From: Oscillospiraceae bacterium
Lineage (GTDB): Bacteria; Bacillota; Clostridia; Oscillospirales; Oscillospiraceae
Direction of reading: 5' to 3'
Assembly (NCBI GenBank): GCA_017542425.1
Contig: JAFXXH010000066.1
Span: forward strand, 1-38,618
DNA: 38,618 nucleotides
Program-made: the position numbers and the translations under genes
Part shown: positions 7,101 to 15,035 of the stretch, in pieces
How the letters are laid out: every line of letters starts with the position of its first letter
How positions within the stretch are numbered: position 1 is the stretch's first letter
The notes under the pieces: generated by a model
Told to the model about the DNA's origin: nothing
Databases searched by the model: none
What the model saw: the letters and a program-made list of their open reading frames with translations, nothing else

Positions 7101-7795
7101 GGCTCCTCGTCCTCCATGCTCAATTCTTCCGCCAGATACGCGATCTCCCGGCGCAGCGTGCGCTCCGTGCCGTGCCGGCCGGGGAAGATGTCCCGCTCCC
7201 CCAGGCACCCGATGCGCTCGTCCAGGGCAGGATAGCGCCCGGCCAGGGTGTCCGCCTGCTCCAGCGTCATGCACAGCACCGCGTCAAAGTCGGAAAGCTG
7301 CGCCTGCGTGGCGCTTTTCATCGTACACCAGCCCGAGCGCAGGGCCAGCCCCCGCCTTTGCGCCTCGGCGCGCAGCAGGGCGTCGGCTTTCAGGGCCAGT
7401 GCCCCGTCCGCGTCCACGAACAGCACGCTGTCGGCCCGCAGGGCTTCCCCTTCCAGCCAGCGGGCGGTCTGCTCGGCGTCCCAGTGTTCCAGCGTGTGGT
7501 CCCCGGCCCGGCTCTCCACATGGTGGGTCAGCTCGTGGCGCAGGGTCTTTCGCAGTTCCTCGGCCAGGGCCTTGTCGGAATGGTCGGGAAAGGCCCGCAG
7601 GAAGGAGCCGTAGAAGATCTCCACCCAGCGGCCCATGGCATCGTGGTGGTACTGGCCCAGGGTGTAGCGCCCGTCCCCGCTGGGCCGTTCCTCCGGCAGC
7701 AGGTTCACGCCGCCGTTCAGGTCCTCGAAAATGCCCTGGGGCAGGCGCTCCATCTCCGCGTCCAGCACCCGCCCCGCCGCTTCAAAGCTCAGCAA
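7097..7795 (-). CDS. zincin-like metallopeptidase fused to a degenerate LMW-phosphatase domain
   Basis: 232 residues from a TTG preceded by GGAGGCGGAGG; only 17 nt separate it from polA. Residues 3-115 resemble the zincin-like family (PF06262 type): LPQGIFEDLNGGVNLLPEE, LGQYHHD and an active-site HELTHH (87-92) with acidic residues downstream. Residues 122-230 look like a low-molecular-weight protein-tyrosine phosphatase: VLFVDADGALALKADALL aligns with the P-loop strand VLFVCTGNTCRSPMAEALL, and DAVLCMTLEQADTL and ERDIFPGRHGTE match later strands. The nucleophilic Cys and P-loop Arg are missing, so this half should not hydrolyse phosphate. The function of the fusion is unknown. Confidence 0.78.
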   Translation of the reverse strand: MLSFEAAGRVLDAEMERLPQGIFEDLNGGVNLLPEERPSGDGRYTLGQYHHDAMGRWVEIFYGSFLRAFPDHSDKALAEELRKTLRHELTHHVESRAGDHTLEHWDAEQTARWLEGEALRADSVLFVDADGALALKADALLRAEAQRRGLALRSGWCTMKSATQAQLSDFDAVLCMTLEQADTLAGRYPALDERIGCLGERDIFPGRHGTERTLRREIAYLAEELSMEDEEP

Positions 7796-7812
7796 AGCCT
7801 CCGCCTCCCATC

Positions 7813-10455
7813 TCAGTGGGCGTCGGCCCAGCTGCGGCCGATCTTGGCCTCGGCCACCAGGGGGACGGCCAGCTCCGCCACCTGCTCCATCTCCTCGGTC
7901 AGGAGCCTTCGCACGGTCTCCGCCTCGGCCTCCGGGCATTCGGCGATCAGCTCGTCGTGGACCTGGAGGATCAGCCGGGCCTCCAGCTCCTCCCGCTCCA
8001 GCCGCCGGGCCACCCGGACCATGGCCAGTTTGATCACGTCCGCCGCCGTGCCCTGGATGGGCATGTTCAGCGCCACCCGCTCCCCGAAGCTGCGGACGGC
8101 GAAATTGCTGCTTTTCAGCTCCGGGAGGTTGCGGCGGCGGCCAAAGAGGGTGGAGACATAGCCCTGCTCCTTCGCCTGGGCCACGATGCGCTTCTGGTAG
8201 TCCCGGACGCCGTGGTATTTGGAGAGGTAAGCGTCCATATAGGCCTTGGCCTCGTTGGGAGACACGCCGATGTCCTGGGCCAGGGACCAGGCGCTGATGC
8301 CATAGACGATGCCGAAGTTGACGGCCTTGGCGTGGCTGCGCTGGGTCTTCGTGACCGCCTCCAGCGGCACGCCGAAGACCTGGCTGGCGGTGACGGCGTG
8401 GATGTCCTCGCCGCTGCGGAAGGCGGCACACATGTTCTCGTCCCCGCTGATGTGGGCCAGCAGCCGCAGCTCGATCTGGCTGTAGTCCGCGTCCACCAGC
8501 ACCTTGCCCGGCGCGGCCACGAACATGGTCCGGATCTGTCCGCCCAGCTCCCGGCGGATGGGGATGTTTTGCAAATTCGGCTCCCGGGAGGAAAGCCGCC
8601 CGGTGTCTGTGACGGTCATCATAAAGCTGGTGCGGATGCGCCCGTCCGGCTCGATGACCTTCAGCAGCCCCTCGGCGTAGGTGCTTTTCAGCTTGGTCAG
8701 CATCCGGTAGTCCAGGATCTGGTTGACGATGGGGTGCTTGTCCCGCAGCTTTTCCAGGGTGTCGGCGTTGGTGCTCCAGCCGGTCTTCGTCTTCTTCCCG
8801 GCGGGCAGCATCAGCTTTTCAAAGAGCACGGTCCCCAGCTGCTTAGGGGACAGGATGTTGAATTCCTCCCCCGCCAGGGCCCAGATGCGCTCCTGCAGGG
8901 CCCGGATCGTGTCGTTCATGCTGTCCCCGAAGTCCCGCAGGGCACCCCGGTCCGCCAGGAAGCCCGTGTACTCCATCTCCGCCAGCACATCGCAGAGGGG
9001 CAGCTCGATCTCATAAAAGAGCTTCTCCATCCCCTGTTCCAGCAGCCGGTCCTGCATGGGGTCGTGGAGCGCCGCCACGGCGGCGGCCTGGGCGGCCAGG
9101 GCGGCTCCGCGGTCGGTCGGCGGCGTGGGCGGCAATTCCGTGCCCAGATACTGCACGCTCAGGCGGTTGAGGGCATAGTTGCCCGCCGTGGCGTCCAGCA
9201 GATACCCGGCCAGGGCTGTGTCGAAGAGCCACCAGGGCCGGATGCGGTGGCCCCGGTCCAGCAGGTGCCGCTGCAGATCTTTGATGTTGTGTCCGGCCTT
9301 GGGGATGCGGTAGGCCAGCAGCGCCGCCAGGGCGCGGTCCCAGTCCCCTTCATAGGTCTCCCGGTCCAGGGTGAAGACCCGGCGCACCGCGTCGCTGCCG
9401 TCGGCCTGCAAGACCACCGGGGCGAAGGCGAAGCGGTCAAAGTCCGGGTCGTAAGCGACGCAGAGCATCTCCCCCTTGGGGTCGTCGGCGATCTCGTCCG
9501 CCGCAGCCAGGGCCGCGGCTTCCGTCAGGATGGGGCGGATCTCATAGTCCGCCGCTGCATGAGCCCGGACGGACTCCGCCTCCGGGGGCCGGACGCCCCA
9601 CTGCTCCAGGAAGCGGGTGAAGCCCAGTTTCAGCAGCAGGGGGTAGAGGTCCGGGCCGTAGTTCCCGGACCAGCGGGCCTCTGCCGGGTCCAGCTCCAGG
9701 GGCGCGTCGGTGCGGATGGTGGCCAGGTCATAGCTGAGCCGGGCCTGTTCCTCCCCGACCCGCAGCTTTTTCCGCACGGCCTCCCGCAGCTCCGGGGATT
9801 CCAGCCCCGCGTAGACCCCCTCCAGACTCCCGAAGCGGTGCAGCAGGTCCAGGGCGGTCTTCTCCCCCACCCCGGCCACGCCGGGGATGTTGTCGCTGGG
9901 GTCCCCCATCAGGGCTTTCAGGTCCACCATTTTGGGGGGCGGGAAGCCGTATTCCGCCTGGAAGCGTTCGGGGGTGTAGTCGATGGTCTCGGTCTGGCCT
10001 TGCCGGGTCTTGATGTGGAGGACGCGGGTGTGGGGGGTGATGAGCTGAAAGGCGTCCTTGTCCCCGGTGGCGACGACGCAGTCGTCGCCCAGCGCCTCGC
10101 AGCGGCGGGAGAGGGTGCCCAGCAGGTCGTCGGCCTCCCAGCCGGACAGCTCCACGCGGCGGATGCCCATGGCGTCCAGCACCGCTTTCAGCAGCGGCAG
10201 CTGCACCGCCAGTTCCTCCGGCATTCCCTTCCGCTGGGCCTTGTAGCCTGCATACTGCAAATGCCGGAAGGTGGGGGCGGCCAGGTCGAAGGCCACGCAG
10301 ACCGCCTCCGGGCGCTCCGCGTCCAGCAGCCGCCGCAGGATGGTGAGGAAGCCGAAGATGGCGTTGGTGGGGGTCCCGTCCGGGGCGTTCAGCATCCGAA
10401 TGCCAAAAAAGGCCCGGTTGACGATGCTGTTTCCGTCGATGGCAAGCAGTTTCAT
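7813..10455 (-). CDS. polA: DNA polymerase I
   Basis: 880 residues. The 5'-nuclease domain is complete (LLAIDGNSIVNRAFFG, GWEADDLLGTL, VVATGDKDAFQL, DPSDNIPGVAGVGEKTA). The central 3'-5' exonuclease-like domain lacks the DTET metal-binding motif, so proofreading is probably lost, as in many Firmicutes. The polymerase domain has motif A DADYSQIELRLLAH (about 653), motif B RSHAKAVNFGIVYGIS and motif C VHDE (about 832). It fills gaps in excision repair and replaces Okazaki RNA primers. GGGAG lies 8 nt before the ATG. Its place downstream of uvrB suggests co-expression of excision and resynthesis steps. Confidence 0.97.
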   Translation of the reverse strand: MKLLAIDGNSIVNRAFFGIRMLNAPDGTPTNAIFGFLTILRRLLDAERPEAVCVAFDLAAPTFRHLQYAGYKAQRKGMPEELAVQLPLLKAVLDAMGIRRVELSGWEADDLLGTLSRRCEALGDDCVVATGDKDAFQLITPHTRVLHIKTRQGQTETIDYTPERFQAEYGFPPPKMVDLKALMGDPSDNIPGVAGVGEKTALDLLHRFGSLEGVYAGLESPELREAVRKKLRVGEEQARLSYDLATIRTDAPLELDPAEARWSGNYGPDLYPLLLKLGFTRFLEQWGVRPPEAESVRAHAAADYEIRPILTEAAALAAADEIADDPKGEMLCVAYDPDFDRFAFAPVVLQADGSDAVRRVFTLDRETYEGDWDRALAALLAYRIPKAGHNIKDLQRHLLDRGHRIRPWWLFDTALAGYLLDATAGNYALNRLSVQYLGTELPPTPPTDRGAALAAQAAAVAALHDPMQDRLLEQGMEKLFYEIELPLCDVLAEMEYTGFLADRGALRDFGDSMNDTIRALQERIWALAGEEFNILSPKQLGTVLFEKLMLPAGKKTKTGWSTNADTLEKLRDKHPIVNQILDYRMLTKLKSTYAEGLLKVIEPDGRIRTSFMMTVTDTGRLSSREPNLQNIPIRRELGGQIRTMFVAAPGKVLVDADYSQIELRLLAHISGDENMCAAFRSGEDIHAVTASQVFGVPLEAVTKTQRSHAKAVNFGIVYGISAWSLAQDIGVSPNEAKAYMDAYLSKYHGVRDYQKRIVAQAKEQGYVSTLFGRRRNLPELKSSNFAVRSFGERVALNMPIQGTAADVIKLAMVRVARRLEREELEARLILQVHDELIAECPEAEAETVRRLLTEEMEQVAELAVPLVAEAKIGRSWADAH

Positions 10456-10468
10456 AGCGCAAACTCCC

Positions 10469-11380
10469 TTATCTCAAGATCACGACGCTGGCGACGATGC
10501 AGACCAGGCCGCCCACGATGCCCAGGTCCATGGGCTCGCCGAAGGCCAGGACGCCCACCAGCGCGGCCACTACCGGTTCGATGCTGGCCAGAATCGCCGC
10601 CTTGCCGCTCTCCAGCCCCGCCAGGCCCCAGGTATAGAGCAGATAGGGGGCCACGGTGCCCAGGAGGATCAGCCCCAGGGCAGGCAGGGCCGTCTCCGCA
10701 GAGGCGAAACAGGCCGCCACCTCCGCCGGACGCAGCAGCACAAGCGCCCCCAGGGCGGCGAAGAGGAAGGTGTAGAAGGTGACGGCGCCGGGGGAATCGT
10801 GGGCCAGGGCGTAGTGGCCGAAGATGGAATACAGCCCGTAGAAAAGGCCGCTGCACACCCCCAGCACCGCGCCCCAGGCCGTCACCTGCAGGTCCCCGGA
10901 CCAGAGGCCGGTGACCAGCAGGCAGCCCAGGAAGGCCAGCAGCAGGGCCAGCAGCTTCCGTTTCGTCAGCTTCTCTTTCCACAGGATCGCCGCCAGCAGC
11001 ACCACGAAAGCCGGGGCGGTGTACAGCAGCACCGCCGCCACCGCCAGGGAGCAGAGCTGCTGGCAGGAGAAATAGCAGAGGGTGAACAGCAAAATGCTCA
11101 CCAGGCCGGTGCCCAGGAAGATGGGCAGATGCCGCAGCCGGACCCGGAACACGCTCCGGTCCAGCAGCGCCCCCAGCAGCCCCAGCACCAGCGCGCCCCC
11201 GCTGTTGCGCACCAGCACCAGGGTCTGTACGCTCAGGCCCGCCCCCAGCAGCCGCCGGTTATAAAGGCCGATGCAGCCCCAGAGGGTCCCGGCCAGCAGC
11301 ACGCAGAGGTGGGGGAGTAGGGCGCGCCGACCCCGGCGCGCCGCCTGCGCTTTTTCCACGGTACTTTGTTCCATTTCCAT
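10469..11380 (-). CDS. EamA/DMT-superfamily transporter
   Basis: 303 residues with about ten hydrophobic helices in two similar halves, the EamA (RhaT-like) layout: LCVLLAGTLWGCIGLYNRRLL opens the first half and WGAVLGVCSGLFYGLYSIFG the second, which ends PVVAALVGVLAFGEP, a typical EamA terminal motif. Members export amino acids or other metabolites; no substrate can be assigned. The start lies 1 nt after the uvrB stop, with its weak AAGGGA ribosome site inside the uvrB end, so the two are probably coupled. polA follows after 13 nt. Confidence 0.9.
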   Translation of the reverse strand: MEMEQSTVEKAQAARRGRRALLPHLCVLLAGTLWGCIGLYNRRLLGAGLSVQTLVLVRNSGGALVLGLLGALLDRSVFRVRLRHLPIFLGTGLVSILLFTLCYFSCQQLCSLAVAAVLLYTAPAFVVLLAAILWKEKLTKRKLLALLLAFLGCLLVTGLWSGDLQVTAWGAVLGVCSGLFYGLYSIFGHYALAHDSPGAVTFYTFLFAALGALVLLRPAEVAACFASAETALPALGLILLGTVAPYLLYTWGLAGLESGKAAILASIEPVVAALVGVLAFGEPMDLGIVGGLVCIVASVVILR

Positions 11381-11381
11381 G

Positions 11382-13346
11382 TTATTTCCCTTTTAATAGG
11401 ATGATCCGGTCCCGGAGTTGGGCCGCGATCTCGAACTCCAGCATTTTCGCCGCCTCTTTCATCTGCTTTTCCAGTTTCTCGATCTCCGCCAGGCGCTCCC
11501 GCTCGGTCATCTTGACCTTGCTCTTGCCCCGCTTCATCTCGCTTTTCGCGCCGGAGAGCTGCATCAGGTCCCGCACGTCTTTGACGATGGTTTTCGGGAC
11601 GATGCCGTGGGCGGCGTTGTATTCCATCTGCTTCTTGCGGCGGCGCTCGGTCTCCGTCATGGCGGCGGCCATACTGGGGGTCACCGTGTCGGCGTAGAGG
11701 ATGACGGTGCCCTCCGCGTTGCGGGCGGCCCGGCCGATGGTCTGGATCAGGCTGGTCTCGCTGCGGAGGAAGCCCTCCTTGTCCGCGTCCAGAATCGCCA
11801 CCAGGCTCACCTCCGGCAAGTCCAGGCCCTCCCGCAGCAGGTTGATGCCGATCAGTACGTCGAACTCCCCCAGGCGCAGGTCCCGGATGATCTCCATGCG
11901 CTGCATGGCGTCGATGTCGTGGTGCATGTAGCGGCAGCGGATGCCCGCGTTGCCCAGGTACTCCGTCAGGTCCTCGGCCATGCGCTTGGTCAGCGTGGTC
12001 ACCAGCGTCCGCTCGTTTCGCTCCGTCCGGGCGTTGATCTCCCCGATCAGGTCGTCGATCTGCCCCTCCACCGGGCGCACCAGCACCAGCGGGTCGGTCA
12101 GGCCCGTGGGGCGGATCACCAGTTCGGCCACATTGTCCGCCCGCTCCCGCTCGTAGGGGCCGGGGGTGGCGGAGACGTAGATGGCCTGGTTGACGCGCTG
12201 CTCAAATTCCTCGAATTTCAGCGGGCGGTTGTCGTAGGCGGAGGGCAGGCGGAAGCCGAAGTCGATGAGGCTGGTCTTCCGCGCCCGGTCCCCGTTGTAC
12301 ATGGCCCGGACCTGGGGCAGCGTGGCGTGGCTCTCGTCCACGAACAGCAGAAAGTCCTTGGGGAAATAGTCCAGCAGCGTCATGGGGGCGGAGCCCACCG
12401 GGCGGCCGGAGATGATGCGGGAATAGTTCTCGATGCCGGAGCAGTAGCCCAGCTCGGTCAGCATCTCGATGTCATAGTTCACCCGCTCGCCGATGCGCTG
12501 GGCCTCGATCAGCTTGCCCCGCTCCTGGAAAAAGCGCACCCGCTCGTCGCACTCCCGCCGGATCTCCCGGACGGCCCGCTCCATCTTGTCGTGGGTGGTG
12601 ACGTAGTGGCTGGCAGGCCAGATGGGGATGGAGATGATCTGCCGCTCGGTCTTGCCGCTGACCGGGTCCACGATGCTGATCCGGTCGATCTCGTCCCCGA
12701 AGAACTCCACCCGCACGGCCCGGTCCTTCCAGTAGGCCGGCCAGATCTCCACCGTGTCCCCCCGGACCCGGAACATATTGCGGGCAAAGGCGATGTCGTT
12801 GCGCTCATAGCGGATGTCGATGAGCCGGTGGAGCAGCGCGTCGATGGGCATCGAAGCCCCGGTGGTCAGGTTGATCATCAGGTGCATGAAGTCGTCCGGT
12901 TCGCCCAGGCCGTAGATGCAGCTGACGGAGGCCACCACGATCACGTCCCGCCGCTCTAAGAGGCTGGCCGTGGCGCTCAGGCGCAGCCGGTCGATCTCCT
13001 CATTGATGGAGGCGTCTTTTTCAATATAGGTGTCCGTGCTGGCGATGTAGGCCTCGGGCTGGTAATAGTCGTAGTAGCTGACGAAGTATTCCACCGCGTT
13101 GTTTGGGAAAAACTCCCGGAACTCGCTGCAAAGCTGGGCCGCCAGGGTCTTGTTGTGGGCCAGCACCAGGGTGGGGCGCTGCACGGCCTCGATCACCTTG
13201 GCCATGGCGTAGGTCTTGCCCGAACCGGTGACGCCCAGCAGCACCTGCTCCCGCAGCCCGTCCTCCACCCCCCGGGCCAGGGAGGCGATGGCCGCCGGCT
13301 GGTCCCCCGCCGGGGCGAACTTGCTGACCACTTTCCACTCCGCCAT
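11382..13346 (-). CDS. uvrB: UvrABC excinuclease subunit B
   Basis: 654 residues, the damage-verifying helicase-like subunit of nucleotide excision repair. Walker [14 protein letters not shown] lies near the N-terminus, followed by [14 protein letters not shown] (beta-hairpin region), [21 protein letters not shown] (DExH-type Walker B) and [19 protein letters not shown] (motif VI). The C-terminal UVR motif ([21 protein letters not shown]) binds UvrC. The ATG giving [10 protein letters not shown] has AAGGAGAG 6 nt upstream; a longer reading would lack support. It heads the seven-gene minus-strand run. Its leader contains one copy of a 33-bp hairpin repeat. Confidence 0.97.
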   Translation of the reverse strand: MAEWKVVSKFAPAGDQPAAIASLARGVEDGLREQVLLGVTGSGKTYAMAKVIEAVQRPTLVLAHNKTLAAQLCSEFREFFPNNAVEYFVSYYDYYQPEAYIASTDTYIEKDASINEEIDRLRLSATASLLERRDVIVVASVSCIYGLGEPDDFMHLMINLTTGASMPIDALLHRLIDIRYERNDIAFARNMFRVRGDTVEIWPAYWKDRAVRVEFFGDEIDRISIVDPVSGKTERQIISIPIWPASHYVTTHDKMERAVREIRRECDERVRFFQERGKLIEAQRIGERVNYDIEMLTELGYCSGIENYSRIISGRPVGSAPMTLLDYFPKDFLLFVDESHATLPQVRAMYNGDRARKTSLIDFGFRLPSAYDNRPLKFEEFEQRVNQAIYVSATPGPYERERADNVAELVIRPTGLTDPLVLVRPVEGQIDDLIGEINARTERNERTLVTTLTKRMAEDLTEYLGNAGIRCRYMHHDIDAMQRMEIIRDLRLGEFDVLIGINLLREGLDLPEVSLVAILDADKEGFLRSETSLIQTIGRAARNAEGTVILYADTVTPSMAAAMTETERRRKKQMEYNAAHGIVPKTIVKDVRDLMQLSGAKSEMKRGKSKVKMTERERLAEIEKLEKQMKEAAKMLEFEIAAQLRDRIILLKGK

Positions 13347-13398
13347 GCTCTTCTCTCCTTGCGCTGTGATAATGAAAAAGTATATACCATCGGGAGGA

Positions 13399-13431
13399 AA
13401 ATGAAAAGCCCCGGAACAAGATTTTCCGGGG
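13399..13431 (-). repeat. 33-bp direct repeat, copy 1 (uvrB leader hairpin)
   Basis: This segment is identical to 14433-14465 in the same orientation. On the minus strand it forms CCCCGGAA...TTCCGGGG followed by CTTTTCATTTT, a terminator-like hairpin about 53 nt before uvrB. The flanking CTTT that completes the stem in copy 2 is missing here. The 13347-13517 gap holds no gene. Confidence 0.85.
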
Positions 13432-13517
13432 AAAGGCGGCAAAATGATATGATACAAGCAGAAAACATCCAGAAATGCCGATGCGTAAGTTGACGAACGG
13501 GGTGACGAAATTGTGTG

Positions 13518-13545
13518 TTGACTTTTCGGGTTTTTGGGGTATAGT
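13518..13545 (+). promoter_or_regulatory. promoter of the NYN gene
   Basis: TTGACT (13518-13523) and TATAGT (13540-13545) are 16 nt apart, predicting transcription from about 13551 and a leader of about 114 nt. Confidence 0.7.
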
Positions 13546-13550
13546 ATAAA

Positions 13551-13650
13551 GGTGTAGCAGGTTGTCGCCTGTTATCATTCGCTAAACAGGCTCCTGGTAG
13601 TAAGCGCCCCACCTATAAGGGGTCCGCTGAATCCTGGAGCCTTATTCATT
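13551..13650 (+). promoter_or_regulatory. structured leader of the NYN gene (unassigned RNA element)
   Basis: Two competing folds are visible. GCCTGTT (13567-13573) pairs with AACAGGC (13585-13591), while GGCTCC (13589-13594), which shares GGC with that arm, pairs with GGAGCC (13636-13641). The second stem encloses AGCG/CGCT and CCCC/GGGG around an ACCTATAA loop. The loop ACCT can pair with AGGT at the 5' end, a possible pseudoknot, and CTCC in 13591-13594 could also mask the GGAGG ribosome site at 13653. I tried common riboswitch consensus elements from memory and none fit. Regulation of the NYN gene, or a self-cleavage target, is inference. Confidence 0.45.
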
Positions 13651-13664
13651 ATGGAGGAGAGAAT

Positions 13665-14432
13665 ATGTCACACGAGGAAACATGTCCGAAACCACAAGAA
13701 CGGAAGTTACCGGTGTGTGTACGCACAGCGATTCTTGTGGATGGCGGCTTTTACAGGAAACGTGCGCACTTTCTGTGGGGACCAGTTTCGGCAGAAGAAC
13801 GAGCAAAGGAACTGAATACCTACTGTCTGTACCATACGGGCGAAACGAAGTATGAATCACATCACTTATACAGAATATTTTATTATGATTGCGAACCCAT
13901 AGGAAGAAAGAGTGTCTATCACCCACTGACGAGGAAAAATGTGGATCTGGACAAATCAGATACATATACATGGTCCGTCGCGTTTTTGGAGCAATTGAAG
14001 CGTCGGCGGAAATTTGCCCTCCGCCTGGGTCATCTTTCCGACCAGATATATTATAACTTAAAACCATCTGTAACCAAAGAATTGTGCGCAGGAAAGCGCA
14101 CGGTCGAATCTTTGACTGAAGCCGACTTTCTTTTCAGCGCGCAGCAGAAAGGCGTCGATATGAAGATCGGCGTTGACATCGCTTCTCTCGCCTATAAAAA
14201 GCAGGTGGATCAGATCATACTCATAGCCGGAGACAGTGATTTCGTACCCGCCGCCAAACTGGCAAGGCGGGAAGGGATTGATTTTGTACTTGACCCCATG
14301 GGCAGTACGATTCGCGCCAATCTCTTTGAACACATCGACGGTCTGCAATCATACTACAAAAGAATGTCAAGAAAATATGCCAACGAACGATCAGCGGAGA
14401 ATGCCGCGTGTGGCGATAACAAAGAAGCATAG
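13665..14432 (+). CDS. NYN-domain (PIN-like) endoribonuclease, LabA-type
   Basis: 255 residues. The NYN fold is shown by TAILVDGGFYRKR (Asp26), DMKIGVDIASLAYKK (Asp165, Asp171) and QIILIAGDSDFVPAAKLARREG (Asp190, Asp192); these acidic residues make the metal-ion site of PIN-like nucleases. A middle insert (YHPLTRKNVDLDKSDTYTW) and a basic tail are family-variable. NYN proteins cut or process RNA. The gene is AT-richer than its neighbours, has its own promoter, a folded leader and GGAGGAG, and sits between 33-bp direct repeats. It runs opposite to uvrB. This points to acquired cargo; a defence or RNA-processing role is inferred. Confidence 0.85.
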   Translation: MSHEETCPKPQERKLPVCVRTAILVDGGFYRKRAHFLWGPVSAEERAKELNTYCLYHTGETKYESHHLYRIFYYDCEPIGRKSVYHPLTRKNVDLDKSDTYTWSVAFLEQLKRRRKFALRLGHLSDQIYYNLKPSVTKELCAGKRTVESLTEADFLFSAQQKGVDMKIGVDIASLAYKKQVDQIILIAGDSDFVPAAKLARREGIDFVLDPMGSTIRANLFEHIDGLQSYYKRMSRKYANERSAENAACGDNKEA

Positions 14433-14465
14433 AAATGAAAAGCCCCGGAACAAGATTTTCCGGGG
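14433..14465 (+). repeat. 33-bp direct repeat, copy 2
   Basis: Perfect match to 13399-13431. It starts one base after the stop of the NYN gene and supplies the shared terminator between the convergent NYN gene and the 50-residue protein gene. Confidence 0.85.
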
Positions 14466-14469
14466 CTTT
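14438..14469. terminator. bidirectional intrinsic terminator
   Basis: AAAAGCCCCGGAA and TTTCCGGGGCTTT form a 12-bp stem with a short loop. T-rich ends occur on both strands, suiting the plus-strand NYN gene and the minus-strand small gene. Confidence 0.8.
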
Positions 14470-14502
14470 GGCTTGCCTTCCGGGTCTTGCTGGGGCGCTG
14501 CA

Positions 14503-14655
14503 TCATTCATACGCATCCAGGTATTCCTGCTCCGCCCGCCGCTGGGCGGCGATCAGGAGGCTTTGGGCTTTCAAAACCTCTCCCTGCTCCAGGGCCCGCA
14601 GCGCGGCCTCGGAGGCTCTGACCATTCCATAGTACAGCTTCTCAAAATCCGGCAT
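14503..14655 (-). CDS. 50-residue helical protein, unknown function
   Basis: MPDFEKLYYGMVRASEAAL, then RALEQGEVLKAQSLLIAAQ and a RRAEQEYLDAYE end: one long amphipathic region that should form two or three helices, with no membrane segment and no Cys. GGGAGGAG lies 6 nt before the ATG, strong support for translation. It looks like small orphan proteins of gut clostridia, but I cannot name a family. It follows the terminator of the candidate ncRNA and converges on the NYN gene, sharing its terminator. A longer reading would run back through the ncRNA and lacks a ribosome site. Confidence 0.7.
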   Translation of the reverse strand: MPDFEKLYYGMVRASEAALRALEQGEVLKAQSLLIAAQRRAEQEYLDAYE

Positions 14656-14680
14656 GTCTCGCTCCTCCCATCCCATCAAC

Positions 14681-14710
14681 AAAAAAGTGGCGCAGCCGAA
14701 GCCGCGCCAC
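14681..14710 (-). terminator. intrinsic terminator of the candidate ncRNA
   Basis: On the minus strand GTGGCGC and GCGCCAC pair around a GGCTTCGGCT loop region, followed by six T residues. It is a textbook intrinsic terminator with no protein gene directly upstream of it. Confidence 0.85.
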
Positions 14711-14843
14711 GAAAAACGCGATCTCCGTTTGCTGCTACACAAATCCCATTGCTCCACAAGAAGAGGCTGCATGAGGTGGAGAGGCGTTTTTGCCGAATGG
14801 CAAAAACTCTTCCCTGTAGAGCTTTTATTGGGTTTTGTGTAGC
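14681..14843 (-). ncRNA. candidate structured ncRNA, 6S-like architecture
   Basis: A consensus promoter and terminator bracket about 163 nt with no open frame of note. The 5' end GCTACACAAAACCCAAT (14843-14827) pairs almost fully with ATGGGATTTGTGTAGC (14749-14734), closing the molecule. Inside, GCTCTACA pairs with TGTGGAGC, and a very stable GTTTTTGCC/GGCAAAAAC hairpin projects from the middle. A long closing stem, irregular interior and independent promoter resemble 6S RNA (ssrS), which binds RNA polymerase. No SRP GGAA-tetraloop/AGCAG motif or T-box motif is present. The 6S identity is a hypothesis; a structured transcript is well supported. Confidence 0.6.
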
Positions 14844-14849
14844 ATACTC

Positions 14850-14878
14850 ATCCTACCACGTTCCGACGCGCTTTGCAA
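14850..14878 (-). promoter_or_regulatory. promoter of the candidate ncRNA
   Basis: Minus-strand TTGCAA (14878-14873) and TAGGAT (14855-14850) have a 17-nt spacer; the predicted start, about 14843, coincides with the first base of the closing stem. Confidence 0.7.
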
Positions 14879-14952
14879 GGAAAACCGTTCGCCGGGATCT
14901 GACAAATTCCGCGCCTTTGCGCGAAAAAAACAAAAAAGCAGCGCCCCGGCTC

Positions 14953-14981
14953 TTTACAGTCTGTTCACACTTTGCTATAAT
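14953..14981 (+). promoter_or_regulatory. promoter of the NhaC gene
   Basis: TTTACA (14953-14958), a 17-nt spacer and a perfect TATAAT (14976-14981), about 55 nt before the start codon. Confidence 0.75.
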
Positions 14982-15035
14982 AAAGCGCACGGCGCAGCCG
15001 CGCCGGAATTCCATTCATTTTGGAGGAAACAAGGC

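Noticed and set aside
6943-10782. Very long open frame on the plus strand opposite polA
   Set aside because: It is antisense to clear polA, rimI and zincin reading frames, is Arg/Pro/Gly/His-rich low-complexity and has no recognisable domain; high-GC genes often leave such open antisense frames.
13551-13650. Known riboswitch (TPP, SAM, FMN, c-di-GMP, THF, fluoride, preQ1, ZTP) before the NYN gene
   Set aside because: None of the conserved core strings that I can recall is present; left as an unassigned structured leader.
14681-14843. SRP RNA, tmRNA, RNase P RNA or T-box
   Set aside because: The SRP GGAA/AGCAG domain, tmRNA tRNA-like ends, RNase P cores and the T-box GGUGG motif were looked for and are absent.
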